This document shows, piece after piece, positions 53,621 to 62,300 of a stretch of DNA of 64,000 nucleotides (position 1 is its first letter; every line of letters begins with the position of its first letter). This stretch comes from an uncultured bacterium. Lineage in GTDB: Bacteria > Bacillota > Clostridia > Lachnospirales > Lachnospiraceae. The stretch lies in assembly GCA_905214955.1 (NCBI GenBank), contig CAJMON010000005.1, forward strand, positions 1 to 64,000, read 5' to 3'. The notes beneath the pieces are model-generated. The model did not search any database. It saw nothing but the letters and a program-made list of their open reading frames with translations, and had not been told where the DNA came from. The position numbers and the translations under genes are program-made.

Positions 53621-54100
53621 ATGAGAATTACACTGGTAACGGTAGGAAAGATCAAGGAAACTTACTTTACGGGAGCTATCAAGGAATACAGCAAACGCCT
53701 TGGACGCTACTGTAAACTGGAGATCCTGGAAGCAGCAGATGAAAAGACACCGGATGGTGCCAGCCCAGTCTTGGAAGAACAGATCAAGGCAAAAGAGGGC
53801 GAGCGCATCCGGAAGCTGATTCCGGAAGGGGCTTATATCATTGCACTGGCCATTGAGGGAAAGAAGCTTACGAGCGAAAAGCTGGCTTCCCGGATTGAAC
53901 AGCTGGGAGTGAGCGGAGAAAGCCACCTGTGTTTTGTGATCGGGGGGTCTTTGGGACTGGATCCACAGGTTTTAAAGCAGGCGGATTTTCTTCTGAGTTT
54001 TTCAGATATGACGTTTCCCCATCAGCTGATGCGGGTGATTTTGCTGGAGCAGATTTATAGAAGTTTTCGGATCATTCATCATGAACCCTATCATAAGTAG
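53621..54100 (+). CDS. rlmH: 23S rRNA (pseudouridine-1915-N3) methyltransferase RlmH
   Basis: 159 residues of the SPOUT family: ITLVTVGKIKE at the start, LCFVIGGSLGLDP in the SAM-binding knot, and FPHQLMRVILLEQIYR at the end. It methylates the pseudouridine at 1915 of 23S rRNA. It begins 18 bases after nfnB and ends at the hairpin that follows. Confidence 0.95.
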   Translation: MRITLVTVGKIKETYFTGAIKEYSKRLGRYCKLEILEAADEKTPDGASPVLEEQIKAKEGERIRKLIPEGAYIIALAIEGKKLTSEKLASRIEQLGVSGESHLCFVIGGSLGLDPQVLKQADFLLSFSDMTFPHQLMRVILLEQIYRSFRIIHHEPYHK

Positions 54101-54113
54101 AACGATACAGGAG

Positions 54114-54137
54114 AGCATGACAGATCATTGTCATGCT
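54114..54137 (+). terminator. Hairpin after rlmH
   Basis: AGCATGACA (54114-54122) is the exact inverse of TGTCATGCT (54129-54137), with TTCTGT following. Confidence 0.65.
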
Positions 54138-54148
54138 TTCTGTATGCC

Positions 54149-54310
54149 AGAACATGCTTGAAAAATCATTCCTGCAATCTGCACGCCCCAGTTTGCGTGA
54201 GATTTTGCTTTCATTCGATTGACGCGGTTCACTATGCCACCATCATTCAGACAAAATCTTTCACAAATTGTGACGTACATTTTACAGAAAGCATTTTTCA
54301 AACACGCTCT
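54149..54310. mobile_element. 162-bp palindromic MITE-like element before nrdG
   Basis: Ends AGAACATGCTTGAAAAAT (54149-54166) and ATTTTTCAAACACGCTCT (54293-54310) pair at 15 of 18 positions, and similarity continues about 40 bases inward (around 54171-54208 with 54251-54287). The three end mismatches are C-A pairs on the plus strand but G-U wobbles on the minus strand, so a minus-strand RNA would fold better. Frames on both strands spell similar peptides (CLKN..C), as expected of a palindrome; I do not call them genes. Confidence 0.55.
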
Positions 54311-54352
54311 AAAAAAATATGGATACAGAAATAAAAAAGGAGACTGAGAGAA

Positions 54353-54844
54353 ATGCGGTATCACAATATCACAAAGGATGACATGCTCAACGGAGATGGG
54401 CTCAGAGTAGTTTTATGGGTTTCCGGCTGTTCCCATTGCTGTGAAGACTGTCAGAATCCTCTGACCTGGGACCCCAATGGCGGCCTTCCTTTTGATGAAG
54501 CTGCAAAGGAAGAAGTCTTTGCAGAACTTGAAAAAAATTATATTTCTGGGATCACTTTAAGCGGAGGAGACCCTTTATACCCAGGAAACCGGATGGACAT
54601 CCGAAACCTTGTAAAAGAGATCCGGGAAAAATATCCGAAAAAAACGATCTGGATGTATACCGGCTATGAATGGGAGATCGTGCGCAGTTTTGATATTCTG
54701 AAATACGTTGACGTGCTGGTAGACGGAGAGTACGAAAAGGATAAGCGTGATACACAGCTTCACTGGAGAGGCAGCTCCAATCAGCGGGTGATTGATGTTC
54801 AGGAATCTCTAAAGACAGGAAACGTTGTACTGCACAGTTCATAA
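54353..54844 (+). CDS. nrdG: Anaerobic ribonucleoside-triphosphate reductase activating protein
   Basis: 163 residues, a small radical SAM activase. The NrdG Cys pattern C26-x3-C30-x2-C33 (GCSHCCEDC) binds the Fe-S cluster; TLSGGDPLYP follows. It puts a glycyl radical on NrdD to make deoxyribonucleotides without oxygen. NrdD is not next to it, which is usual in other genomes, but may be elsewhere. AAAAAAGGAGA precedes the ATG. The dUTPase follows 12 bases later, so both may serve nucleotide supply. Confidence 0.9.
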   Translation: MRYHNITKDDMLNGDGLRVVLWVSGCSHCCEDCQNPLTWDPNGGLPFDEAAKEEVFAELEKNYISGITLSGGDPLYPGNRMDIRNLVKEIREKYPKKTIWMYTGYEWEIVRSFDILKYVDVLVDGEYEKDKRDTQLHWRGSSNQRVIDVQESLKTGNVVLHSS

Positions 54845-54856
54845 GGGAGGAAAAAG

Positions 54857-55372
54857 ATGAAGAGAATCGCAAAATTTCACAAAGTAAGTCTGGAACAGTT
54901 CTTAGAAGGATGGATGGGAGAATTTCCAGAGTCTTCTAAGAGAGAAGCAGAAGAAATCTACGAATCCATCCAGCTTCCAAGAAGAGCCACCAGAGGCTCT
55001 GCAGGATATGACTTTTTCAGCCCGGTAGAGTTTTCACTGAAACCGGGAGAAACTATCAAAATCCCAACAGGCATCCGTGTGGAAATGGAAGAGGACTGGG
55101 TGCTTCAGTGCTATCCCAGAAGCGGCCTTGGATTTAAGTACCGTCTTCAGCTGAACAACACGGTGGGAATCATTGACAGCGACTATTTCTATTCCGACAA
55201 CGAAGGCCACATTTTTGCAAAGATCACCAATGATTCCAATGAAGGAAAAACCGTGACGGTGGCTTCAGGCACCGGCTTTATGCAGGGAATTTTTCTGGAA
55301 TACGGCATTACTACTGATGATGATACTGAAGGAATCCGAAACGGTGGTCTTGGAAGCACTACAAAAGCATAA
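54857..55372 (+). CDS. dut: dUTPase (Dut) family protein
   Basis: 171 residues with all five dUTPase motifs: SAGYDFF, PRSGLGFK, NNTVGIIDSDYF, GFMQGIF, and GGLGSTTK. It splits dUTP to dUMP, keeping uracil out of DNA. The first 40 residues (up to YESIQLPRR) are an N-terminal extension beyond the usual enzyme. The gene ends 5 bp from the convergent MoxR-type gene with no terminator seen. Confidence 0.88.
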   Translation: MKRIAKFHKVSLEQFLEGWMGEFPESSKREAEEIYESIQLPRRATRGSAGYDFFSPVEFSLKPGETIKIPTGIRVEMEEDWVLQCYPRSGLGFKYRLQLNNTVGIIDSDYFYSDNEGHIFAKITNDSNEGKTVTVASGTGFMQGIFLEYGITTDDDTEGIRNGGLGSTTKA

Positions 55373-55377
55373 AGGTT

Positions 55378-56898
55378 TTAAGAAAGATTTTCCTCTTTCT
55401 GGAGGGCATAAATTTCCTCCTTCAAGGCGGCTTCACGGCTGCCAAAGAGCAGGCGGGAGCACCATCTGTGAAAGGGAAGATTTGGAAAGCGGCTGAGAAA
55501 TTCTGCAGCCGTTTTTTGTTTGGTCAAATCAGTGGTAAGAGACAAAACCGGAAGCTCGTCTGGAAGGGCTTTTTCTTCCAGCTCATAGGCAAGGGCCAGA
55601 GAAGCGAGAATGGCATGTTCCAAATCGGAGAGCGCGTCCTGTTCTTTTACAAAAATTTCTTCTAAAACCGAATAATAATCCTCAAAAGACTCCTTATGAT
55701 CCGCCAGCGGGTTTTGGAGCCCTTTTTTTAAGGTGAGAAAAAGAGCTTTGTCCCGCTCATAGTCTACAAGGGAGAGAATTCCGCTGGCTTTTTTGACGTC
55801 AAGGGCTTCTTCCTGCCGGTCAAGGTAGGCATTTGCCGTGGAAAGGGCCATGTGCTGCTCTTTTATGGGAGAAGCAAGAGACCTAAGGGATGTCAGGTGT
55901 TCCTGATTTTGGCGGAAGGTTTCCAGCATGTGGGAAAGCTTGGAAGAAATCAGGGTGGTAACGGCCAGCTGTTCTTCTTGCGCAGCATGAGAAAAATGTG
56001 CAAAGAAGGCCTCTTTTTCAGAACTCGAAAGCCTTCCCTCCAGAAATTTTTCCATGGGGTAATGCTGTTTCCAGGAAAGGAAAAGCTGATAATACAGTGC
56101 AGTGCTTCTGGCAGTCTCTTCCTCATGGAGATACTGAAAAAACAGAGATTCAGTGACTGGCTCCTGAAGAGCCTCTAAGGCAAGAATCATGCAGGAAAGG
56201 TCTTCCCAGCCTCTGGCAGTGACAAAAGAAGCGCAAGGCTGTTCCGATACCTTGTAAAAACGGTCCGGATGAAGAGAAAGGTAAGATAAAAGGGCAGGGT
56301 GGATGCCTTTTTCTACTGCATAATCCCGCCATACCGTATAATCAGCTTCTACGGTTATATATTTGACACGGTCCAGGGTAACGGTATCAAAGCTTCTCAC
56401 AGACCGATTGTATTCCGGAGGATTTCCGGCAGCGGCGATGATCCAGCCATCTGGCACTTTGTGACTGCCAAACATTTTTTCCTGGAGAAACTGAAGCATC
56501 ACCGGCACCAGGGTTTCGGACACGCAGTTGATTTCATCAATGAAGAGGATGCCCTGTTCCTTTCCTGTCTGATTCATGTACCGGTAAATAGATGCAAGAA
56601 TTTCGCTCATCGTATATTCTGTTGCAGAAAAATTTTCTCCGTGGAAAGTTTCTTCCCGGATAAAGGGAAGACCGATGGCACTTTGACGGGTATGATGGGT
56701 CATAGTATAAGAGACCAGGCCAATGTGGCATTCTTCTGCAATCTGTTCCATAATGGCCGTTTTCCCAATACCCGGAGGCCCCATCAGAAGGATGGGACGT
56801 TGGCGGTTTGGAGGGATACGGTAAGGACTGTCAGGGGGAAGAAACAGGTAGGCTTTCAGGGTCCGCTTAATTTCTTCTTTCGCTTCTTGAATGTTCAT
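55378..56898 (-). CDS. MoxR-type AAA+ ATPase
   Basis: 506 residues: Walker A GPPGIGKT at 40-47, Walker B ILFIDEINCV, sensor AAAGNPPEYN, and a helical C-terminal region. It resembles the RavA/MoxR group that works with a VWA partner to insert metals or remodel complexes. The partner is the gene just upstream, overlapping by 32 bases. I chose ATG 56898 (MNIQEAK), with GAGG 8 bases ahead; ATG 56913 (MRYSPM) is possible. Confidence 0.85.
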   Translation of the reverse strand: MNIQEAKEEIKRTLKAYLFLPPDSPYRIPPNRQRPILLMGPPGIGKTAIMEQIAEECHIGLVSYTMTHHTRQSAIGLPFIREETFHGENFSATEYTMSEILASIYRYMNQTGKEQGILFIDEINCVSETLVPVMLQFLQEKMFGSHKVPDGWIIAAAGNPPEYNRSVRSFDTVTLDRVKYITVEADYTVWRDYAVEKGIHPALLSYLSLHPDRFYKVSEQPCASFVTARGWEDLSCMILALEALQEPVTESLFFQYLHEEETARSTALYYQLFLSWKQHYPMEKFLEGRLSSSEKEAFFAHFSHAAQEEQLAVTTLISSKLSHMLETFRQNQEHLTSLRSLASPIKEQHMALSTANAYLDRQEEALDVKKASGILSLVDYERDKALFLTLKKGLQNPLADHKESFEDYYSVLEEIFVKEQDALSDLEHAILASLALAYELEEKALPDELPVLSLTTDLTKQKTAAEFLSRFPNLPFHRWCSRLLFGSREAALKEEIYALQKEENLS

Positions 56899-58651
56899 AG
56901 GTGAGTACCTCATTTCCTTCTCCCTGAAGATCCAGACACAGTGGGATAATCCAGGAAGGAATTTTGTATTGAAAAAACTGATAATCGGTAAAAACAAACG
57001 CCGTTTCGTAATCCGGGCGGATGGAAGGATAAATGCCGTTTCCATCCGTAAAGTAAAAAAGACCTTTGAGATTTTTCAGCTTTTTTTCCCTGCGTAATTT
57101 TTCTACAAAAGAAAAAACGGGAGTAAAATCCGTGCCGCCGCGCCCGGAAATGGTGATGGAAGAGGCGTAAGCCTTCCAGTCCTCCGGGCAGGTGATGATG
57201 GTGTGCTCCTGGATCATGGAGTCACACTGGAGAATGTGGACGTTCATCCGGGAAAAGAAATTTTCATGGTCTGTGAGAATGGAGCAGGTTTCTTCCAGAA
57301 AGCGCTGGACAACAGGTAGAGAACAGGAACCGGAGGTGTCAATGGCAATGACCAGTTCCTGGACTTTGGCAGCTTCGCTGGTTTCCGAAGGTTCTATAAA
57401 GGGCATGTTGTGATAGTGGGTTATGCCATAATAGTAGGGAATATAATCAAAAGCGCCAGGATCTGCCAGAAGCTCTTCATGAGTGGTGGCAAAGCGTTTT
57501 AAATACTGTCGGAAATCATAGCGGCCTTTCTTTTCCAGAAGCAGGGCTTCTAAGCGGCTTCCAGGAGAAATCCCGGAAAGGGGACGTTTCAGGCTGGCAG
57601 GGGGCGTGGATGCGTGCAAAAGCCAGTGCTTCCGGATGGATTCTAAGTGCTGGAGGCGGGAAGAGGGATTCTGGGAAACTGTCTTTAAACTGCCGCTGCC
57701 TCCCATTCCCTGGTTCCCATCACAGGAGGAAAGACATCTGCCATCTGTCTCATCCGGCGTGTCCGGATACCAGAATTTATGGAAATCTCCCTGGTAAAGG
57801 GCAGGATCAACGGATGCCAAAAATTCCGGGGTTGTCTGCAGCTTCCAGTAAATTTTTTCTGCAGAATCAGAAACTTCACGAAAAACAGATGTTTCAAAAA
57901 ATATGTTCCGTTTCCGAAAGGCATCGTCTGAACCAGGAAACATCCGGTCCAGGAGCCTGGTGACAAACAGGTCGCAGGCAAGGTTCCACAGGTTTGGATC
58001 TGCCTTAGAATCCGGCAGGGTATGCAGGTACAGGCAGTGAAACAGCATGTGGAGAAAACAGCGGTGAAGGCAGCCATCCAAAAATTCGGAAAACAATCTG
58101 GAAGGAGCAAAGAACAGAGACATTCCATCGGTTCCAGTTCCCGCCTTGGCAGAGGGAGAACATACCGGTTTTAAGTCAAAGGCTGCAAAAGATAAAGAAG
58201 GCAGCTGTTCATACAGCCGAATGCGCTCCAGATCCAGAATTTTTAAGGAGGTCTGAAGCTTTTTTTCAAAAAGAGAGGAAGGGCTGCCAGAAATCTGTTT
58301 TACAGGAGCCTGACGATTGGAGGAGCCGGCCTTGCTCTGGAGCAGAAAGGCTGTCATTTCCGTATGTCCCAGATCAGCGGATAGGCGGAGGGCTTCCAGG
58401 CGCAGGAAATCGTCCATCCATCCAGTTTTTGCAAAGGCACGCAAAACCGAAAGATTTCCTGTTTTTACAAGAAACAGCAGGGCAGGGCGTTTCCGCAGAG
58501 AAAGGTAGGAGGCGTATTTGGCCTCCATGGAAGGAGACACGGGCTCCTCCCCAAAAAAGCGGGACAGCGCAATTTCCAGCCTCTTAGATTCCTGCTTTGA
58601 ATCCAGAAATACCTGATCAAGAGGGGATGGCACAGATATGGTTTCCTTCAT
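56867..58651 (-). CDS. VWA-domain protein, partner of the MoxR-type ATPase
   Basis: 594 residues. The C-terminal VWA domain has the metal-ion site DTSGS (438-442) and SGRGGTDF. The N-terminal half has an ankyrin-like region (about 80-110) and a stretch with FHCLYLHTLPDSKADPNLWNLACD that resembles the metallopeptidase-like part of DUF2201 proteins, though the HExxH-like motif looks incomplete. Overlaps the MoxR gene, so the two form an operon. Function unknown; a chaperone-like complex is a guess. Confidence 0.75.
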   Translation of the reverse strand: MKETISVPSPLDQVFLDSKQESKRLEIALSRFFGEEPVSPSMEAKYASYLSLRKRPALLFLVKTGNLSVLRAFAKTGWMDDFLRLEALRLSADLGHTEMTAFLLQSKAGSSNRQAPVKQISGSPSSLFEKKLQTSLKILDLERIRLYEQLPSLSFAAFDLKPVCSPSAKAGTGTDGMSLFFAPSRLFSEFLDGCLHRCFLHMLFHCLYLHTLPDSKADPNLWNLACDLFVTRLLDRMFPGSDDAFRKRNIFFETSVFREVSDSAEKIYWKLQTTPEFLASVDPALYQGDFHKFWYPDTPDETDGRCLSSCDGNQGMGGSGSLKTVSQNPSSRLQHLESIRKHWLLHASTPPASLKRPLSGISPGSRLEALLLEKKGRYDFRQYLKRFATTHEELLADPGAFDYIPYYYGITHYHNMPFIEPSETSEAAKVQELVIAIDTSGSCSLPVVQRFLEETCSILTDHENFFSRMNVHILQCDSMIQEHTIITCPEDWKAYASSITISGRGGTDFTPVFSFVEKLRREKKLKNLKGLFYFTDGNGIYPSIRPDYETAFVFTDYQFFQYKIPSWIIPLCLDLQGEGNEVLTYEHSRSERRN

Positions 58652-58688
58652 AAAGCATTTCTCCTAGTTATGATTCTTCTTAAAGGGT

Positions 58689-58717
58689 ATTATATCCCAT
58701 CCAAAAAGCAGAGACAA
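58689..58717 (-). promoter_or_regulatory. Promoter of the VWA-MoxR operon
   Basis: On the minus strand TTGTCT (58712-58717), 17 bp, TATAAT (58689-58694). Confidence 0.7.
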
Positions 58718-58951
58718 GAAGGATGTCGAAAAGATTTCATTGACAGAAATGGAATGGGGCGTTACACTTGGTTGCATAGCAGGGAAGGCCTGTGGATATC
58801 TTTTTTCTAAATTTCAAATAATTATTTTTTAAACAAATCAAACTTCTTTTTATCACAAAATCCCAAACTTTTTATTTTTCAAATCGTTTCCATCAGAACT
58901 TTTGCGGACTGCGTATTTGGCTTTCGAAAACGGCAAAAAGCAAAAGAATAT
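58718..58951. other. AT-rich gene-free stretch
   Basis: About 230 bases between the VWA promoter and the MITE-like elements. AT-rich from 58800 with no good frame or ribosome site; I see no structured element or promoter I would defend. Confidence 0.5.
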
Positions 58952-59116
58952 CTAGTACAGTGAATATTTAGTAACCGCCATATTGACTTGTCTGATTTTT
59001 CATCTGCTGCATTGTCGTCAATCGGCGCAGCCACCGCTATGCCTCATTCCTCCGCCTTGCATATGAAGAAATCATCCTGTGCCAATATAGCAGATACTTA
59101 ATTTTCATTGTACTAG
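58952..59116. mobile_element. MITE-like element A (CTAG-ended)
   Basis: Begins CTAGTACAGTGAATATTTAG and ends with its imperfect inverse (complement of the right end reads CTAGTACAATGAAAATTAAG), about 30 bases of terminal similarity with further inward pairing (TATTG, TGATTT, TTCAT). No coding frame inside. About 165 bp. It shares TACTAGTAC with element B. Confidence 0.6.
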
Positions 59117-59275
59117 TACATCGTCCTGCAAATAGCTGTATCAATAACTTGCCTGAATTTCCATCTGCGGCATCAGAAAAATTTGACGTAGCCCGCTACG
59201 CCTGCGTTTTTCTTCTTTGCAAATGAAAATTTATTCTGCATGATTGGTCCAGTTGATTTTTGTACGCTGTACTAG
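59113..59275. mobile_element. MITE-like element B (CTAG-ended)
   Basis: Begins CTAGTACATCGTCCTGCAAA; the complement of the right end reads CTAGTACAGCGTACAAAAAT, an imperfect match. Inside are an inverted pair GACGTAGC..GCTACGCC and a region related to element A (CTTGCCTGAATTTCCATCTGC against CTTGTCTGATTTTTCATCTGC). Its right end matches the 16 bp at 20946-20961. Confidence 0.6.
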
Positions 59276-59299
59276 TATTCACAAAGAAAAGGAGAACTC

Positions 59300-59353
59300 A
59301 TGGAGTATCTGTCACGTCTGCCGCCAGGGTATATCTGGAAGAAAAAGAAATAG
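59300..59353 (+). CDS. Possible 17-residue leader peptide
   Basis: ATG at 59300 with AAAAGGAG 5 bases ahead, reading MEYLSRLPPGYIWKKKK then stop, ending 45 bases before the surface-protein start. The ribosome site is good and the length short; it may be a leader peptide or a gene fragment. Confidence 0.25.
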   Translation: MEYLSRLPPGYIWKKKK

Positions 59354-59398
59354 ACAGGCCAGAAGAAAAAGTGCCTGCTTGAAGAAGAAAGGAGATTT

Positions 59399-62300
59399 AT
59401 GTATCGAAAAACAAAACAGAGAGTGGTATCAGCGATTTTAGCAGGAATTCTTGCCATGGGAGCGGCAGCGCAGCCCTGGCTTGACAATGGGAAAAATGTC
59501 CAGGTACAGGCAGAGTCTGTCATGGAAACAGAGGCTGAGACAGAGACGCAGCTGGAGATGGATTCTGCAGGACAGACGGAGAGCTTCTATGCGGAGACAA
59601 CAGGGGAGACAGCGGCAGAAACTTTAGAATCTGTAGAATTTTCGGAAGAAGAGACGCTGTCCGAAGTTCCAGAAAGTTTGGAATCTGAAAAATCTTCCGG
59701 GAAAGAAGAGACGGAAGAACAGACCGAATTATCGGAAGTGACTAAAGAAACTGGAACGATGGAATCATCTGAGGAGAAAGAGTCCGAGGATTTAACAGAA
59801 TTGACAGAGGTTCTTGAAAGCGAAGAACCAGCAGAAACAGAAAAAGTGGAAGTGACAGAAACCACTGTTTTTGAAGAAGAGAGTGAATTGCTACAGGAAG
59901 CGTCGGAACCAGAGCAGAAGTTTGAAAATTTCCTGGGGCTGTGGGAGGCAGAAGATCTCCAGGTTCTGCTAAAGGAAGATGGAACTGCCACATACCTGAA
60001 ACAGAAACAGCTGTATCATGGAAGCTGGAGAAAGACAGAGAAAGGACTGGAGGCAGAAGTCCTTTCCAAAGAGCAGAATCTGGTTTTGCTGGAGATTTGT
60101 TATGAAAACGGAAGTCTTCTGTTAAAAGACGGACCAGGTACCTTTTTGCTGGTGAAGGCAGCAAAAACGACAGAACTAGAGGAATTTTTGGAGGAACAGA
60201 CTGAGAAAAGACAAGAAACGGAGTCTTTCAAAGAGACTGAAAACATAGAAGAAACGGAAATCCTTGAGGCGGCAGTGGAAACAGAAGCCCTTCAGATGGT
60301 TGTGGAGACAGAGACAGGTCTTGCAGAATTTGCAGAGGAAAGGAAAGAAACTGAAACCTGGGAGAAAGTATTTCGTGTGGATTCTCAAGGCGGCACCTTA
60401 TTCATTTACGGAAAAAACGGGCAGCTCCTTGGAAAAGCGTCCAAAGATGAAGGAGATTTTACTGTAAAAGCAAGTGCACAGATGCCGGAAAATCTGGCAG
60501 ATGTGACCATAAAGGCAGAAGCAGATCAGGGGTATGTGGTGCAGGACTATGAAGCAGTAGTGGTGACAGATGGCAAGACCATTGTATCACCGGCATCTGC
60601 TTATGGCATCGGCCAGAGGGAATATACCAGAGCCCATTACCTGGCACAGCTGCAGCAGGTGGAAACCTTTACAGTGACATTTGTAAAGGAAAATGAAGGA
60701 GAAACCAAAAGAGAAATCTTTGCAGCTGGGACTGCGGGAAACATTGATGCACCGGAGGAAGGAATGGTCTTTACCGGAAGAGCACAGCTTACCTCCATCA
60801 ATTCCCCGGCTGGAAAAGCCTACAACGGTACCGGCGTGATTACCTGCAGCAGCGGAGATTTTGAGGGAGACAGCTTTTCCATGGGCGGCTGTGCATCCGG
60901 CCATACTCACGCCATTCCTCTTGTAAGATCCGAAGGTACGTATACACTTACCATTACAGGAACTGATAAGGTAAATGGAAAGGTGTCCTATTACCTTTAC
61001 TGGAACAATGACCAGGAACCTTCCGGGTATCAGGATCTGCATACCTATGGAAGTTATGACCACTCCTTTACTGCCAGAATCAAAGTCACTAAAACGGCGA
61101 AAGGAAATTTTGACGCGGGTGTCAGCAGCGAATATTCCCTGAAAGGCGCTGAATTCACACTTTATGAACAGTATGATGCAGGTACAGGAAAGGTTTCTGG
61201 AAAGATTGGAGTAATGGTGACAGGGGCATCTGGAAAGACAACCGTGGCATCTGCCCAGAAGGTGACAGCAGGAAAGACCTACTATGTAAAAGAGACAAAG
61301 GCACCCAAAGGATTTTTATTGAATGAAACCGTGTACCCGGTGACTGCTTCCGAAAGCACCAATGTGATTACCATTTCAGAAGAACCAAAGAAAGGAAAGA
61401 TCCGGATTAAAAAGATCAACGGAGAGACAGGAAAGACTGACAAAAGTCTGACTGGGGCGAAGTTCAAAATTTCAAAAGATGCGGATATGAGCACCACGGT
61501 CCAGACCATAACGGTGGATGGGACCGGGTATGGGGAATCTGCCAGCTATTATCTTCTGGGACGGACTTACTATGTTCAGGAAAGCAGTGCGCCTTCTGGA
61601 TGGGAAAGAGATGACACCGTTTATGAAGTGGTGATTAAAGACAATGGAAAGCAGGTTCCAGAAGTGGTTTTGACGGTATCCAACTTCCCGGAGGAGCCGG
61701 ACAAAGCAGCACTTGCCGTTCAGAAGGTGGATGCAGTGACAGGAAAAACAGCTCCCCTGTCAGAAGAGTATCAGTTCTTTGGAGCAGTATATACGATTTA
61801 CACGGATGAAAAGTGCCAGAAAAAAGCAGGAACCATTACGACCAACGAAAAGGGATATGGGAAAAAGGACGGACTGGATCTGGGAATTTATTATCTGAAA
61901 GAGACCACAGCGCCCAAAGGGGGCCATTATGAGTTGGACGAAACTGTATACAAGGCAGTGCTGAATGAAACGAAAACCGTAAAAATAAAATCCAAAGAGA
62001 CTCCGGAAAGAACGCACCTGGAAATTGTAAAAGTAGATGCAAAAACAGGAAAGACGGATGCACGCCTGGCCGGCACCGTGTTTGGCATTTATACTGATGC
62101 ATCGGCAAAAGCATCTTCGTTAAAGGAGAAGGTAACAGCAGGAGCCAATGGAAAAGCAGTGACCAAAGACCAGTATTATTACGGAGTTACTTATTATATA
62201 AAAGAAGAAAACACACCCTCTGAGTGGGAAAAGAATACAGAGATTTTTGAAGCAACCCCCACTAGTACTGTGAAAATTCCATCCATTCAGATTGCAAACA

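Noticed and set aside
52448..53926. Minus-strand frame of 492 codons across nfnB and rlmH
   Set aside because: Crosses two solid genes on the other strand and has a Cys/Phe/Ser-rich shadow composition.
54128..54364. Frames on both strands (68 and 77 codons) around 54.13-54.36 kb
   Set aside because: They are translations of an imperfect palindrome, which makes similar peptides on both strands; neither has a good ribosome site or family.
58952..59275. CRISPR array from the repeated stretches at 58.9-59.3 kb
   Set aside because: Only two diverged units of about 165 bp with terminal inverted repeats; no short regular repeat-spacer pattern.
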